DNA of 64,000 bases, from assembly GCF_902769175.1 (NCBI RefSeq), contig NZ_CACXNW010000008.1, forward strand, positions 87,219 through 151,218. The letters are read 5' to 3'. Each line of letters starts with the position of its first letter. Position 1 is the stretch's first letter. Below the pieces are notes generated by a model, which saw only the letters and a program-made list of their open reading frames with translations, made no database searches and was not told where the DNA came from. Source of the DNA: an uncultured Methanobrevibacter sp. GTDB lineage: Archaea > Methanobacteriota > Methanobacteria > Methanobacteriales > Methanobacteriaceae. The position numbers and the translations under genes were made by a program. Below, piece after piece: positions 20,241 through 30,899 of the stretch.

Positions 20241-20582
20241 CAATTTTTCTTCCCACTCTTTTTCTCTAAATCCAGTAAGACATACATTCAGTTTCAATTA
20301 TTGGACGTTTTACAAGCATACCTTCAGTAGATAAAATCTTCAATTGTTCTTCTTCACTCATTTCAGGTAACTTGTCTTTTAATTGCATCTCTCTGTAAAT
20401 TTTACCACTAGTGTTGAAGAACCTTTTGAGAGGTAGTCCACTTTTCTCATATAATGCCTTCAATTGGTCATAATCTGGATTGTCTTCAACAATATGCTGT
20501 TCATCATATTCGAATCCGTTTTCATCCAACCATTTTTTGCCTTTTGACATGTACTGCATCTTGGGTAGTAAATAAATAACAT
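20235..20582 (-). pseudogene. ArsC/Spx-like thioredoxin-fold protein, two frameshifts as read
   Basis: Small protein of the ArsC/YffB/Spx family, about 116 residues when repaired. Only the middle frame (20266-20559) is open. Upstream in another frame the true start is ATG 20582 (ribosome site AAGAGGTT), giving MLFIYYPRCSTCQKAK with the family's CxxC. One extra A in the A6 run (plus-strand T6 at 20533-20538) joins it to KKWLDENGFEYDEQ. A second shift near 20270-20280 is needed to reach the usual end GFREKEWEEKLK. Middle landmarks: SGLPLKRFFNTSG and GMLVKRPI. Possibly a reductase or regulator. Confidence 0.82.
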
Positions 20583-20653
20583 TTTTTAACCTCTTGAATG
20601 ATTTAATTAATAATATCTTTTATCAGTTATCATATTAATTATTTTATTTTTAT

Positions 20654-20752
20654 TTTGTTATTTTCATTTTTTTATTTTCATTTTTTTATTTTCATTTTTT
20701 TATTTTCATTTTTTTATTTTCATTTTTTTATTTTCATTTTTTCAATTGGCTT
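20654..20752. repeat. Microsatellite-like 14-bp repeat
   Basis: The unit TTTTCATTTTTTTA is repeated about six times with little change, just beyond the stop of the aldo/keto reductase gene. Such a tract is prone to slippage and is probably non-coding; an open frame of Phe/Ile runs across it is an artefact of composition. Confidence 0.9.
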
Positions 20753-20771
20753 TCAGTTATTTTTCATATTT

Positions 20772-21797
20772 CTATTTTCTAACCCAAACCTTTTCGCTGT
20801 CGTTGGCTTTTGCCTTGTTGTCTGCCATCACACCAACAAGATCATGAGCTTTGTATGGTTCCTCAAGGTATTTGAGGTCATCTTCACTTAGCTTAAGCTC
20901 TACAGAATTCACTCCAGTTTCAATATGCTTTAGCTTTGTAGCGCCCATAATCGGAGAGTCAACTTTTGTCTCAAGCCATGCAAGTGAGATTTCACTCATT
21001 GAAACATCATATTCCTTTGCTAAATCAATCACTCTTTTTATGATAACTGAATCTTGCTCTTCAGTTGATTCGTACTTCTTATTAGCGTAATAATCTTCCT
21101 TTAATCTTTTGGAACTTTCATCAGGCATTTTTGAAAGCCTTCCAGAAGCAAGGGAACTATATGGTGTAAGTCCAATGTTTTCACTTCTGCAGTATGGAAT
21201 CATCTCCCTTTCCTCTTCACGGAATATTAGATTGTAATGTCCTTGTACTGAAACGAACTTTTCAAATCCCTCTTTTTCAGCAAGTGCATTTGCCTTTGCA
21301 AGTTGCCATGCGAAACAGTTGGAAATGCCTATGTATCTGGCCTTTCCCTCTTCAACTATGCTGTTTAATCCATCGAGAATGTCATATAATGGAGTGTTAT
21401 AGTCCCACATGTGGTAAATGTATAAGTCGATGTAGTCTAAATTGTGATTATTTAAGCTGGTATCCACCATTTTATTGATATGTTCCTGTCCTGAAACATT
21501 GTTTTTGATTTCCTCTTCAGTTCTTGGCAGGAACTTGGTAGCTATTACCATATCTTCCCTATCAGCAAAATCCTTTATGGCTTTACCTACATATTGTTCG
21601 CTTGTTCCATTTTGATAGCCGATTGCAGTGTCAAAGAAGTTTATTCCATTGTCTATTCCTGCCTTTATGATTTTTCTTGATTCCTCTTCATTCAATGTCC
21701 ATGTGTGCATTCCATTATTTGGGTCTCCGAATCCCATACATCCCATGTATATTCGGCTAACATTTAAATCTGAATTGCCTAACTTTGTGTATTTCAT
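20772..21797 (-). CDS. Aldo/keto reductase
   Basis: NAD(P)H-dependent oxidoreductase with a TIM-barrel fold, 341 residues. The catalytic tetrad can be read as Asp56 and Tyr61 (FFDTAIGYQNG), Lys88 (ATKF) and His near 129 (YIYHMWDY). GKARYIGISN and the cofactor-binding tail SPIMGATKLKHIE follow. ATG 21797 follows AAGGTG. It is divergent from the flavodoxin gene over a 254-bp gap, so the two may be co-regulated. Substrate unknown. Confidence 0.92.
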   Translation of the reverse strand: MKYTKLGNSDLNVSRIYMGCMGFGDPNNGMHTWTLNEEESRKIIKAGIDNGINFFDTAIGYQNGTSEQYVGKAIKDFADREDMVIATKFLPRTEEEIKNNVSGQEHINKMVDTSLNNHNLDYIDLYIYHMWDYNTPLYDILDGLNSIVEEGKARYIGISNCFAWQLAKANALAEKEGFEKFVSVQGHYNLIFREEEREMIPYCRSENIGLTPYSSLASGRLSKMPDESSKRLKEDYYANKKYESTEEQDSVIIKRVIDLAKEYDVSMSEISLAWLETKVDSPIMGATKLKHIETGVNSVELKLSEDDLKYLEEPYKAHDLVGVMADNKAKANDSEKVWVRK

Positions 21798-22051
21798 TAA
21801 AACACCTTTTATAATTATTTAAAAATTTTTTGATTAGTTGATATAATTATCTATTAAAACTGTTAAGTATTTTTTATGGTTTTTCTTCTCTTAATGAAAT
21901 AATGTATTATTAATTAGGTAAAGAAAAATTTTATTAATTAAATAAAGTTAATAATTTATATGATGAAGATTTAAAATTATTCAATAACAGAAAGTATATT
22001 ATATATCTCTTTCAAAATTTTAAAAAATATTTATCGAGTTTTGGTGATATC

Positions 22052-22510
22052 ATGAGTATTTTAGTTGCTTATTTTTCAAGAACAGAAGTTACAAAAAAAT
22101 TAGCCGAAGCTATTGCAAGCGAGACAGGTGCAGATATTGAGGAAATTGTATCAAAAGTAAATTACAGTGGTAAAATTGGTTTTGCTCGTGGTGGAAAGGA
22201 TGCTATTTCTGAAAAAATCATTGATTTGGAACCATTAAAATTTGATGTATCAGATTATGATTTGGTATACTTAGGTGTTCCTGTTTGGGCTGGAAAAGCT
22301 GCAAATCCTATGATTTCATATATTAAACAAAATGAAGGAAAATTCAATGATGTAAAATTCTTTGTAACTGCTGGCGGCACAGGTTTTGAAGGTGCATTGG
22401 AGCAAATGGAAAAGTATGTTGGCAAAGCTCCTTTAAAAACATTAGGTCTCACTACAAAAGAAGTTAAGCATGATGAATTCGGTGATAGATTATCTTCATT
22501 TATTGAATAA
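22052..22510 (+). CDS. Flavodoxin-like protein
   Basis: Short-chain FMN-binding electron carrier or FMN-dependent reductase, 152 residues. The phosphate loop YFSRTEVTKKLAE is at residues 7-19; LVYLGVPVWAGKAANP and FVTAGGTGFEGALEQM supply the ring-binding loops. ATG 22052 follows TTGGTGATATC. A glutathione peroxidase homologue lies 182 bp downstream on the same strand, suggesting an oxidative-stress pair, with the reductase role inferred only from proximity. Confidence 0.9.
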   Translation: MSILVAYFSRTEVTKKLAEAIASETGADIEEIVSKVNYSGKIGFARGGKDAISEKIIDLEPLKFDVSDYDLVYLGVPVWAGKAANPMISYIKQNEGKFNDVKFFVTAGGTGFEGALEQMEKYVGKAPLKTLGLTTKEVKHDEFGDRLSSFIE

Positions 22511-22692
22511 TCCGGATATATTAAGTTTATTGGAATTTAATTGATTTATTAAATATTTTATTATTTATTTATTGATTTATTTGGATTTAATTAAGTTTAA
22601 TTAGTTTAATCAGTAAATTTGTTGCTTAATTAGTTCTTATAACTCTTTCATGTTTATTAAGATTTTTATTCAAAATATTTAAGGTGAAAAAC

Positions 22693-23231
22693 ATGTCAAT
22701 TTATGATTTTGAAGTAAAAGACACTGCTGGAAATATGGTATCTTTAAAAGATTACGAAGGTCAAGTATTATTGATTGTTAATTCAGCTACAAAATGTGGT
22801 TTCACTCCACAATACAATGAGTTAACTGAAATTTACAATGAATTTAAGGATGAAGGATTCACTATTTTAGATTTCCCATGCAATCAATTCGGTAAGCAAG
22901 CTCCAAGTACTGGAGAAGAAATTGCAGAAGCATGTCGTGTTGATTTCTTGGTTCAATACCCAATATTTGAAAAGATTGAAGTTAATGGTGAAAATGAAGA
23001 TCCTTTATACACTTATCTCAAAAGCGAACAGCCATTTAAAGACATTACTGGTGATGGTGCTAGAAAATAAAGATGGTTGTTAAATTGATGGATAGGCATT
23101 ATAAGGACAACAATGACATCAAATGGAATTTCACTAAATTTTTAGTTGACCGTGAAGGAAATGTAGTTCAAAGATTTGAACCAACTGAAAGTTTAGATGA
23201 TATTAAGGCAAAAGTTAAAGAATTATTATAG
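22693..23231 (+). pseudogene. Glutathione peroxidase family protein (Cys type), frameshifted as read
   Basis: Thiol peroxidase of the GPx family, about 179 residues if repaired. The catalytic set is complete: Cys in NSATKCGFTPQYNEL, Gln in FPCNQFGKQAP, and Trp in [10 protein letters not shown]. The frame opened at 22693 stops at 23068 (GARK then TAA); adding one A to the A4 run at 23064-23067 continues into [20 protein letters not shown] and ends at 23231. The GTG at 22684 belongs to the ribosome site AGGTGA, so ATG 22693 is the start. Methanogens lack glutathione, so thioredoxin-type donors are likely. Confidence 0.85.
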
Positions 23232-23242
23232 TTTAAGCATAT

Positions 23243-23287
23243 AAAGCTCATAGAATTAGTTGTCTTACAATTAAAGTTATGAGCTTT
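23243..23287. terminator. Hairpin between convergent GPx and GajB genes
   Basis: AAAGCTCATA (23243-23252) pairs perfectly with TATGAGCTTT (23278-23287), with a 25-nt loop and T-rich flank. It is placed to stop both convergent genes. This also marks the left edge of the defence island. Confidence 0.6.
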
Positions 23288-23337
23288 CTTTTATATATAT
23301 TTTGCTACTTTTTTTGATAACTTTTTTCATTAAATAT

Positions 23338-25101
23338 TTAAAAATCAGATAATGTTAACTGATTTTTTGGAATAAATGGTTTATTAAAGAACAATTCATA
23401 CCACATTTCTTCATGACTTTTAGGTACATAGATTACTAATATTTTTCGAGGACGTGTAATTGCAACATAAATATTTCTTAATTCTTCAGTTAAGATTCCA
23501 TTTTTTTTGAATTTTTTAACTATTTTTTTGTATCCACTTTCATTATTAGGTCTAGTTCTGAGTATTAATAATATTGCATCAAAAGATTCGCCTTTTACCT
23601 TATGAATTGTGCTTAAAGAATATTTTTGATTTGTTTCTGCATTTTCAAATAGATCTGAGATAAGTATGTATTTATTTATTGGTTTAATTTTTCTTAACAA
23701 TATTTGTTTTATAATTAAATCTGATTTTTTTAATTTTGTTTTGAATTTAATAACCCATTCATTTAAAGTAATATTCTTTATAGGGGGCATAATGTCTATT
23801 AGATTAAAGCATAACTGTCTCATTTCAAAAAAGCCAAATTCATCAATGTATTCTTTTTTCTGGGAATAAGTAATCCGTTTTTCCTTTAAAATTAAAGATA
23901 TAATTAAATTTTCAACTTTTTTATAAGATTCATGTAATCTATTAGAATCAAATAACCATTTTGAATAAATTAAGTCATATAATGTATCATGTTCATGAAA
24001 AAAATCTTCTTCTAATTCTGATTTTCCTTGAATTGTTTTTATTAAAGCATTCCCTTTACAAAGTACTGCAACATTTTGTTTATTCATAATTATGTCATTT
24101 TTTTCACATAACTCTAAAAATTCATTTATAATATTATTAAAAAATTCATGTTCATTTCTTGGTTTAGCATATCCGTTTACTTCTGGTGTAAATGTATATG
24201 ATTTAATATTTGGATTCACAGCTTTATATTTTTGCGTAACTAATCTGGAAGTAAATTCACATATTTTCTTAGAACTTCTCCAATTTTCATCTAAATTAAT
24301 AGTTTTATACTTTTTGGTTAATTCTTTGAAAGATTTTGGGTCAGCACCATTCCATTCATAAATTGCTTGATTAAAATCGCCTATAAAAATGGATTCTTGA
24401 ACATTTGGATTAGTAATAATTTTATCAATTATATCCATTTTAATTTTATTTGTATCTTGGGCTTCATCAATTAAAAAAATAGGGAATCTATTTGCAATGA
24501 TTTCCGAAATAAAATCAAATTGATTAATTAATTTATATGAAAAAAAATTAATATCATCTTGAGTCACAAAACCTTCTTTGAAATATTGACATTTCATTTT
24601 TTTAATGTTATCATGATGTTTATCCGGTTTTTTTTCATCAAACTTAAAATATGTTCTTTTTTGTGTTGTTTTAATTATATTTCCTTTGGAATTTAGTGAA
24701 AATATGTCAAAATATTGACCATATCCCATATTTGGTTTTAGTTTGTTCCATGATGTCCCTACATCACCAACTAATATGGGCCTTTTTTTGAAGATAGGTA
24801 ATAAATAATAATATTTATAAAATATAAATTTATTTATAAATTTATCAAATGTTCCAATAAAATGAGGAAACCTAATTTCAACATTCATTTCATCTAAATT
24901 TTGTTTTATTTCTTTCCAGGCAGTATTAGTAAATGATAATGTTGCAATCCCCATATGTGGATCATTATTAGTTTTAATTAATTTAGCTAATTTTTTAGAA
25001 AGGGTAAAAGTTTTTCCACTGCCTGCACAAGCATTTACTACAAATTTTCCAGTTGTATTAAGTATTTCTTTTTGTTTAGGAGACAGTTCTTTATTCATCA
25101 T
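23338..25101 (-). CDS. gajB: GajB: UvrD-like helicase of a Gabija system
   Basis: SF1A helicase that acts with the GajA nuclease in Gabija anti-phage defence. The 587 residues have all main motifs: ACAGSGKT (24-31), FLIDEAQDTNKI, GDFNQAIYEWNG, LDENWRSSKKIC, STIHKVKGESFDAILL and YVAITRPRKI. GajB is often near 500 residues, so this is long. The ATG at 25101 (or 25098) lies inside the end of gajA and overlaps its stop by about 11 bases. No separate ribosome site is obvious, so translational coupling is likely. In Gabija, GajB senses DNA ends or nucleotide state and activates GajA; here that is inferred from family. Confidence 0.9.
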   Translation of the reverse strand: MMNKELSPKQKEILNTTGKFVVNACAGSGKTFTLSKKLAKLIKTNNDPHMGIATLSFTNTAWKEIKQNLDEMNVEIRFPHFIGTFDKFINKFIFYKYYYLLPIFKKRPILVGDVGTSWNKLKPNMGYGQYFDIFSLNSKGNIIKTTQKRTYFKFDEKKPDKHHDNIKKMKCQYFKEGFVTQDDINFFSYKLINQFDFISEIIANRFPIFLIDEAQDTNKIKMDIIDKIITNPNVQESIFIGDFNQAIYEWNGADPKSFKELTKKYKTINLDENWRSSKKICEFTSRLVTQKYKAVNPNIKSYTFTPEVNGYAKPRNEHEFFNNIINEFLELCEKNDIIMNKQNVAVLCKGNALIKTIQGKSELEEDFFHEHDTLYDLIYSKWLFDSNRLHESYKKVENLIISLILKEKRITYSQKKEYIDEFGFFEMRQLCFNLIDIMPPIKNITLNEWVIKFKTKLKKSDLIIKQILLRKIKPINKYILISDLFENAETNQKYSLSTIHKVKGESFDAILLILRTRPNNESGYKKIVKKFKKNGILTEELRNIYVAITRPRKILVIYVPKSHEEMWYELFFNKPFIPKNQLTLSDF

Positions 25102-26833
25102 GATTATCAACAACAAAAATAATAGCTTCTTTTATATATTCGGGGATAATAAAATCTGTTGTTTTATAATTTTTTTCTAAGAATTCTGAAAGTTCATATG
25201 CAAACTCTGATTTAGTTTTTTTTAGTTTTTTTACTAATATTTCAGGTGTAAATTTAGTACCGTTACTTTTAAGATTATTTCTAATACGTGGATGTACTTT
25301 ATCAAATATCTTTGGAATAATATCAGAATTTAAATTATTTTTAAATAGCTCCCATTCAAATGTATTTCTACCAATAAATGCTTTAAAATTATTCTTTGAT
25401 AATTTATTTAAATTATTTAATCTACTATCGCTTAATCCTTTTTTATCTCCATCATCATCAGTTAATACTGCACATTTAAAATTTAAACGTTTATTTGGAT
25501 CATCTGAATTAAATAAACCACTATATCTTTGGAAAGATATTCCAGTAACAATCACTTCTATTCCATTTTTTTCCAGATCATATTCTTCACCAAGCATTTT
25601 AGCAAAAATAGGTAATAATAATGCTTCAGTTATTCCTTCAACTAATATTACTCCATTTGAGAAAAATAGTTGTGATTTAGTTACGTCTAAAAATTTTTTA
25701 AGAAAAATTTTATCTTCATTTTTTAAGCAAGTATCTTTTATAGAAGTGGCATAAATAGTGTTATTAATATTTTTCATAACAATTACATTGTCTAATTTTG
25801 TTTTTGCTGTAATTGTAGGTGAATGAGAGGATACAATAATTTGAAATTCATTATTCATATCTAACTTTTGTAAATATCTAAAAAAAGTACTCTCTAATTG
25901 GGGATGTAAATGTGCTTCAGGTTCTTCAATTAGAAGAAGATTATAATCTTGTTTTAATATTTCTTTTCGTTGTATTATATCTCCAAAAATGGTTGATGCA
26001 TAAATAAGGTTATTATATCCTAATCCATTTTGATAAAGATTAAAATAGTTTATTTTATTTGTTTCATCATCTAAATTTATTGGTAATTGTAGGATTAGTT
26101 TTTTAACAATATCTCCATATTCAAATGTTGAAAAATTTATATCGATATCTTGAAAATCATCTATAAAATTCATTTCTTTAAGATGAGTTATAATTTTATC
26201 TTTTCCTTCATTAAGAAGTTCTATCCATTCGTCATTATCAAAATTTTCCTTAATTATTGAAGCCATTTTTTCTTTATAATCATCATCTTTCAAATCAGCT
26301 ATATTTAAAAAAAGTTTACTTAGTAAATTATTATCTGTTGGTCTTAAATCACGATTCACGTCCCTTAATGGGCTAAGATAAGTAAAGTTTAATGAATTCC
26401 ACACTTCCCATGGAATTTTATTTTCAAAATCTTTTCCACCCCAAAATTCACGTTTTATTTTTTTAGAATTATTGGAGTTAATTAACGTAATTTTCCCTTG
26501 TATTTCTAGGAAATCTTGCATATTATTATTTTCATCTATTTCAACAATATGCAAATCATTGAACCAATATTTTTCATTTTTATTATTAATTTTAAATTTA
26601 ATTTCAAATTCAATTGGTTTAATTTCATCAGTTGAACCAACTCTAAAATCAGATTCTTTCCAGTATATTTCATGAGGATAATTAACTTTATCGAAAATTA
26701 ATCTTAATAAATCAATAATTGCTGTTTTTCCGGAGTTGTTTTCTCCAATTAAAACATTTAGTCCTTTATTAAAAGATAATTCTAAATTTTCAATAGCTCT
26801 AAAGTTTCTTACCTTTAAATTAGAAATATGCAT
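25091..26833 (-). CDS. gajA: GajA: OLD-family ATPase/TOPRIM nuclease of a Gabija system
   Basis: ATP-regulated DNA nickase of the class 2 OLD family. The 580 residues match GajA. ABC-type ATPase: Walker A GENNSGKT (30-37), signature-like QNGLGYNNLIYAS (268-280), Walker B LLLIEEPEAH (299-308), switch His in VSSHSPTI (334-341). A C-terminal TOPRIM domain follows with the catalytic Glu399 in LVEGITEALLLP and the Asp triad 459-461 in LTDDDGDKKG. ATG 26833 follows GGGAGA. gajB overlaps its end, and a DUF2075 gene ends 33 bp upstream on the same strand, so the three form one operon. Confidence 0.92.
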   Translation of the reverse strand: MHISNLKVRNFRAIENLELSFNKGLNVLIGENNSGKTAIIDLLRLIFDKVNYPHEIYWKESDFRVGSTDEIKPIEFEIKFKINNKNEKYWFNDLHIVEIDENNNMQDFLEIQGKITLINSNNSKKIKREFWGGKDFENKIPWEVWNSLNFTYLSPLRDVNRDLRPTDNNLLSKLFLNIADLKDDDYKEKMASIIKENFDNDEWIELLNEGKDKIITHLKEMNFIDDFQDIDINFSTFEYGDIVKKLILQLPINLDDETNKINYFNLYQNGLGYNNLIYASTIFGDIIQRKEILKQDYNLLLIEEPEAHLHPQLESTFFRYLQKLDMNNEFQIIVSSHSPTITAKTKLDNVIVMKNINNTIYATSIKDTCLKNEDKIFLKKFLDVTKSQLFFSNGVILVEGITEALLLPIFAKMLGEEYDLEKNGIEVIVTGISFQRYSGLFNSDDPNKRLNFKCAVLTDDDGDKKGLSDSRLNNLNKLSKNNFKAFIGRNTFEWELFKNNLNSDIIPKIFDKVHPRIRNNLKSNGTKFTPEILVKKLKKTKSEFAYELSEFLEKNYKTTDFIIPEYIKEAIIFVVDNHDE

Positions 26834-26866
26834 TCATATGTCTCCCATTATTTTTTTCATTGGTTT

Positions 26867-28809
26867 TCAGTTTAATTCTGTTATTCCAATGCTTTTTAAA
26901 TATTCATATGTTCCATCATAGTATTCACTTGGTCGAGTTGCATCTTCATCATCACCTTCGGGAACAAAAATTACCATTCCTCTACGTGCTCGAGTTAACA
27001 GAACTCTATAAGAATTTATTAGGTAATTTCTTTCTATTTCGTTTGTATCTTTAATATGGTTCCATTTTGTTCCTTTGAATTTGTAATATTCAAATTTTCC
27101 ATTTATATATCTAAGATTTGCATCCCATGCCATAATTGCATAGTCGATTTCTAATCCTTGAATATCAAATTCAGTAGCAGGGATTTCTAAATGATTGGAA
27201 CTTCTTACATCTTCAGTTTCATTTAAAAACCATGCTTCTTGATTAATATTATTTTTAACAAATATTCCTTCAGGTATTAATCGAAGTCCATTTGATTGAG
27301 CTAATAATCCATATCTTATTGTATCTGCTTCTTCAGTAGTTTCTTGTTTTATCCATTTTTTAGCTGTATTTAAATTTCTTGTAATATATAATGGATATTC
27401 GTCATTGAATTCTTTAAGCATATCGATAGCTTTGTCTTTATCATTATTTAATAAATATTCAATGAAATTTGGAAGATTTGGAGCGTCAAGAGATCTTATT
27501 GTACTATATAAAAATAGTTTATCATTATCAGTTATTGTTAAATCTTCAAATTGGTTGTTTATATCTAAGCTTTTTTTAGAAGAATATATGTTCCAATTTT
27601 GGAATTTATTGTGTAATGCTTTAAACCATTCATTGATTCCAGCTTCACCTTTATTAATTTCTTGGCCTTGTCCAACTAAGCAAATTATTACTGCCCAATC
27701 TTTTGACGGTCCATAATACTTATTAAAAATTCAGGTTCAGACATCCCAAAGTTTTCAATTTGCTTTTTGTTTTTCATAAAGGTTTCAGTTTGGTCTTGAG
27801 TCCATGCTCTTTGTGCTTCATCAAAAATTACAATTTTTTCATGTTGTACATCATCGTTATCTATTGCATCATCTCTGAATTGGTGGATTGGTTGTATAAA
27901 TGAAATTACTTTTAGTTTAGCAGCATTTTTGGTAATGTTATTTCTTTTAGAGCTGTCTCTTGCTAGAGCTTCTTGTAGAACTTTTACTAATGGGCCGTTA
28001 CCTGATAAAAATACTGCTGGTTCATCATTGGTTACACTTCTTTTTGTTGCAGTATTTAGTCCAATTAATGTTTTTCCAGCTCCTGGGACTCCAGTTAAAA
28101 AGATTATTGATTTTTGATTGTTATTTTTTGAATTTGTGATTATTTGATCAATGCTTTGTTCTGTTTCAGCTAAAAATAAATCATCAGAGCTATATGTTTT
28201 AATATCTTCAACTTCGTGAGTTTCATATAATTTTCTTGCGGCTTCTAAAATGCTGGGTGTTGGTGCATATTTTGACTTTGACCAATTACTTAAATCATTA
28301 TCTGTTTTATACTCTTGACAAATTCTTGAAATGATATTATATAAATTTTCTTTATTAGATTTCAGAGTGCTGAATATATTATTTTCATGAAGTTCAAATT
28401 GGTTATTTGTTGTTTCGGCTTCAGTAGCTACGAGAATTGGTATAAGAATGTTGTCCCTACTTTCATAATGATAATTTTTTAATATCTTTATGTAATTTTC
28501 TAATTGGTCTAGATCAGCTTTTTTGTATTCGGTTTCACCAACTTTAAATTCAATAATAAATACTAAACCATCTATTAAAAGAACATTATATATTATAGAA
28601 CCCATTCTAGGAATAGTATATTCAAATATGATGTCACCATTATCAATTGTGGATAATTGGTCTTTTAAAATGTTTATTTGAGATATCCATGCATTTTTCT
28701 GCAGGTCTCTTAACTCGAAATTATAATTTTTAGTCAATTCACCTAGGATATAATTGTTGTTATCATTTTTAAATTCATTTACTGAACTTTCATAACCTAA
28801 TTTAACCAT
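26867..28809 (-). pseudogene. DUF2075-type PD-(D/E)XK nuclease-helicase A, frameshifted as read
   Basis: Large protein (about 647 residues when repaired) with a nuclease-like N-terminus and an SF1-type helicase/ATPase. Seen: NVLLIDGLVFIIEFKVG (75-91), fitting a PD-(D/E)XK core with EFK at 87-89; TGVPGAGKT (239-247); IVIFDEAQRAW (326-336); and a C-terminal FDIQGLEIDYAIMAWD plus YRVLLTRARRGMVIFVP. The frame breaks at the plus-strand T4 run 27701-27704; one more base restores MDRQKDWAVIICLVGQGQEI. ATG 28809 follows GGTGCT. It is first in an operon with gajA and gajB. Function not established; defence is inferred. Confidence 0.82.
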
Positions 28810-28840
28810 TTTACAGCACCAATCCAATCTTCATTAACTT

Positions 28841-28877
28841 CTTTATATAATATTTAAATAGTTTTTATATAATAATT
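28841..28877. promoter_or_regulatory. Back-to-back TATA boxes of the divergent DUF2075 genes
   Basis: The 87-bp gap between the two start codons holds CTTTATATAAT (28841-28851; TATA on the minus strand) and TTTTTATATAATAAT (28862-28876; plus strand). Each is about 25-40 bp from its start codon, so both transcripts are nearly leaderless and probably share regulation. Confidence 0.6.
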
Positions 28878-28896
28878 TTTTTATAAAGACGCGTTG

Positions 28897-30766
28897 ATGA
28901 TGAATATGAGTATGGGACCTGGAGAAATAATAACTTGGAATTCACAAAAAATTGAACGTTGTTGTTATGTCAATTTAATAGCTAATTTTAGCAAAGAAAA
29001 TGAAGAAGAATTTATTAACCAACTTAAAACAGCTTTTTTAGAAAGTTATTCACTTGATTTAAGTGATGAACAGGTTCATGCTTGGAGAGATTCATTTAGA
29101 GTAATGCATAATGTTAATTTACATCCGGATATTAGTATTCTTTTTGAATACGCTCTTCCTTATGAATCTGGAAGACGGCCTGATGTTATTTTACTTTCTA
29201 ACGATGATGTTGTAATTCTTGAATTTAAAATGAAAAATGTTATTAAGCAAGAGGATATCGATCAGGTTAAAGCTTATGCAAGAGATTTAAATGAGTATCA
29301 CTATGAATCTCGAGATAAAAAAGTTATTCCACTTTTAGTTTTAACAAGAACTACTAACTTGGATAAAAAAATAGATAATATCCAATGTGTATCTGATGAT
29401 ATGCTTCAAAAGGTTCTTGATAGTATTTATTCTAGTGAAATAAATGTATGTGATATTAAAGAATGGACTTCTTCTAAATATGAACCATTACCTACAATTG
29501 TTGAGGCAGCAAGACGTATTATGGATGATGAAGAGCTTCCAAATATTCGTAAGGTAAATAGTACTTGTATCCCGCAAACACTAGAAAATTTAAAATATTT
29601 AACATCATATGCAAAAAATAATAAAAAACATGTAATTGCTTTTGTTACAGGAGTTCCAGGTGCTGGTAAAACATATTTAGGGCTTCAATATGTTTATGAT
29701 GTAAGTGATGTTAATTCAGTTTATTTATCTGGAAATGGGCCATTAGTAGAAGTATTAACAGATGCTTTAAAAAGTGATGTATTTGCAAAGAAATACATAA
29801 AGTTGAAACAGAATTTATTAACCATGGAGCTTATGATTTTAATAAGAATGTAATTGTTTTTGATGAAGGTCAACGTGCATGGGATATTAAAAGAATGCAA
29901 GCTAAAGGTCGAGGTGATTTTACAGAGCCTGAAGTTATGATTAGTTTATATGAAGATCGTCTTGATTGGTGTGTTCTTTTAATTTTAGTTGGTGAAGGTC
30001 AAGAAATTCACAATGGGGAAAATGCAGGATTAATATTATGGGATGAAGCAATTAAAAGAGGAAATAAAAAATGGGAAATTGTATGTCCTCCTAAACTAAA
30101 TCCAATATTTGAAAATCAGTTATTACTTGATAATTTCGAAAATGAATCTTTTGATTTAACTGTTTCACTACGTTCACATTTATTTGGTGCCGTAAGTCAA
30201 TTTGTTAATTATATTATTGATGGAGATATAGAAAATGCATCAAAACTTCAGATAATATTTACTCTCAAGGGTATAATATGTACTGCACAAGAGACCTTGA
30301 TGCTGCTAAAGAATATTGTAAAAATAGATATGCTGAAGAACCAAATAAAAAATATGGTTTGCTAGCATCGTCAAAAGGTGCAGGACTTTTTATTTATGGG
30401 ATAAATAATGCACCTGAATATACTATGAAGGTGGATAAGGGAAAATGGTTTAATGCACCATCAACAGACCCTAAGTCTTGTTGTTCATTTAAAAATACTA
30501 TAACTGAATTTGATATTCAAGGGCTTGAATTAGACATGCCCATTATAGCTTGGGCAAAAGATATGATATGGGATGGTGAAAAATGGTTAAAATATAAACG
30601 GTATCAAGATGAAAACAGCGATACTAATGTGTTTAGAAGAAATAGCTACAGAGTATTATTAACAAGAGGAAGAGATGGATTTATTATTTTTGTACCTCAT
30701 AAACCTAAAAAATTAGATTTAGTTTATGAGATGTTATTAAAATCCGGAATAAAAGAATTAATGTGA
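28897..30766 (+). pseudogene. DUF2075-type PD-(D/E)XK nuclease-helicase B, two frameshifts as read
   Basis: Divergent paralogue of the neighbouring nuclease-helicase, about 623 residues when repaired. Seen: RRPDVILLSNDDVVILEFKM (93-112), a textbook PD...ExK nuclease core; TGVPGAGKTYLG; VIVFDEGQRAW; ILVGEGQEIHNGENAG; and FDIQGLELDMPIIAW then RVLLTRGRDGFIIFVP. One A is missing at the A3 run 29799-29801 (restores IKVETEFINHGAYDF) and one base near 30250 (restores DNIYSQGYNMYCTRD). Several ATGs (28897-28912) are possible with no clear ribosome site, so the exact start is uncertain. Confidence 0.82.
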
Positions 30767-30808
30767 TCATGGGGAGTTTTCAAAAAAAATAAGTTCATTG
30801 ATTAAAAA

Positions 30809-30835
30809 TAAGAGGATATTATAATCCTCTTATAT
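30809..30835 (+). terminator. Perfect 9-bp hairpin after DUF2075 gene B
   Basis: TAAGAGGAT (30809-30817) pairs with ATCCTCTTA (30824-30832) around 6 nt, followed by TATATTTTA. Stem perfect; likely terminator separating the defence genes from the minus-strand replication operon. Confidence 0.7.
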
Positions 30836-30899
30836 TTTAATTATTTCAATTTCTCCCCTTTGTACTTTTATTTCAAGAAGTTTTTCAAAAAACTCTTTC

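Noticed and set aside
20655..20891. Phe/Ile-rich plus-strand frame
   Set aside because: It is the translation of a 14-bp T-rich microsatellite running into the antisense of the aldo/keto reductase.
26867..27421. Independent short gene for the C-terminal DUF2075 fragment
   Set aside because: The reading frame stays open upstream to the T4 run at 27701 and matches the paralogue across it, so it is the tail of the longer gene.
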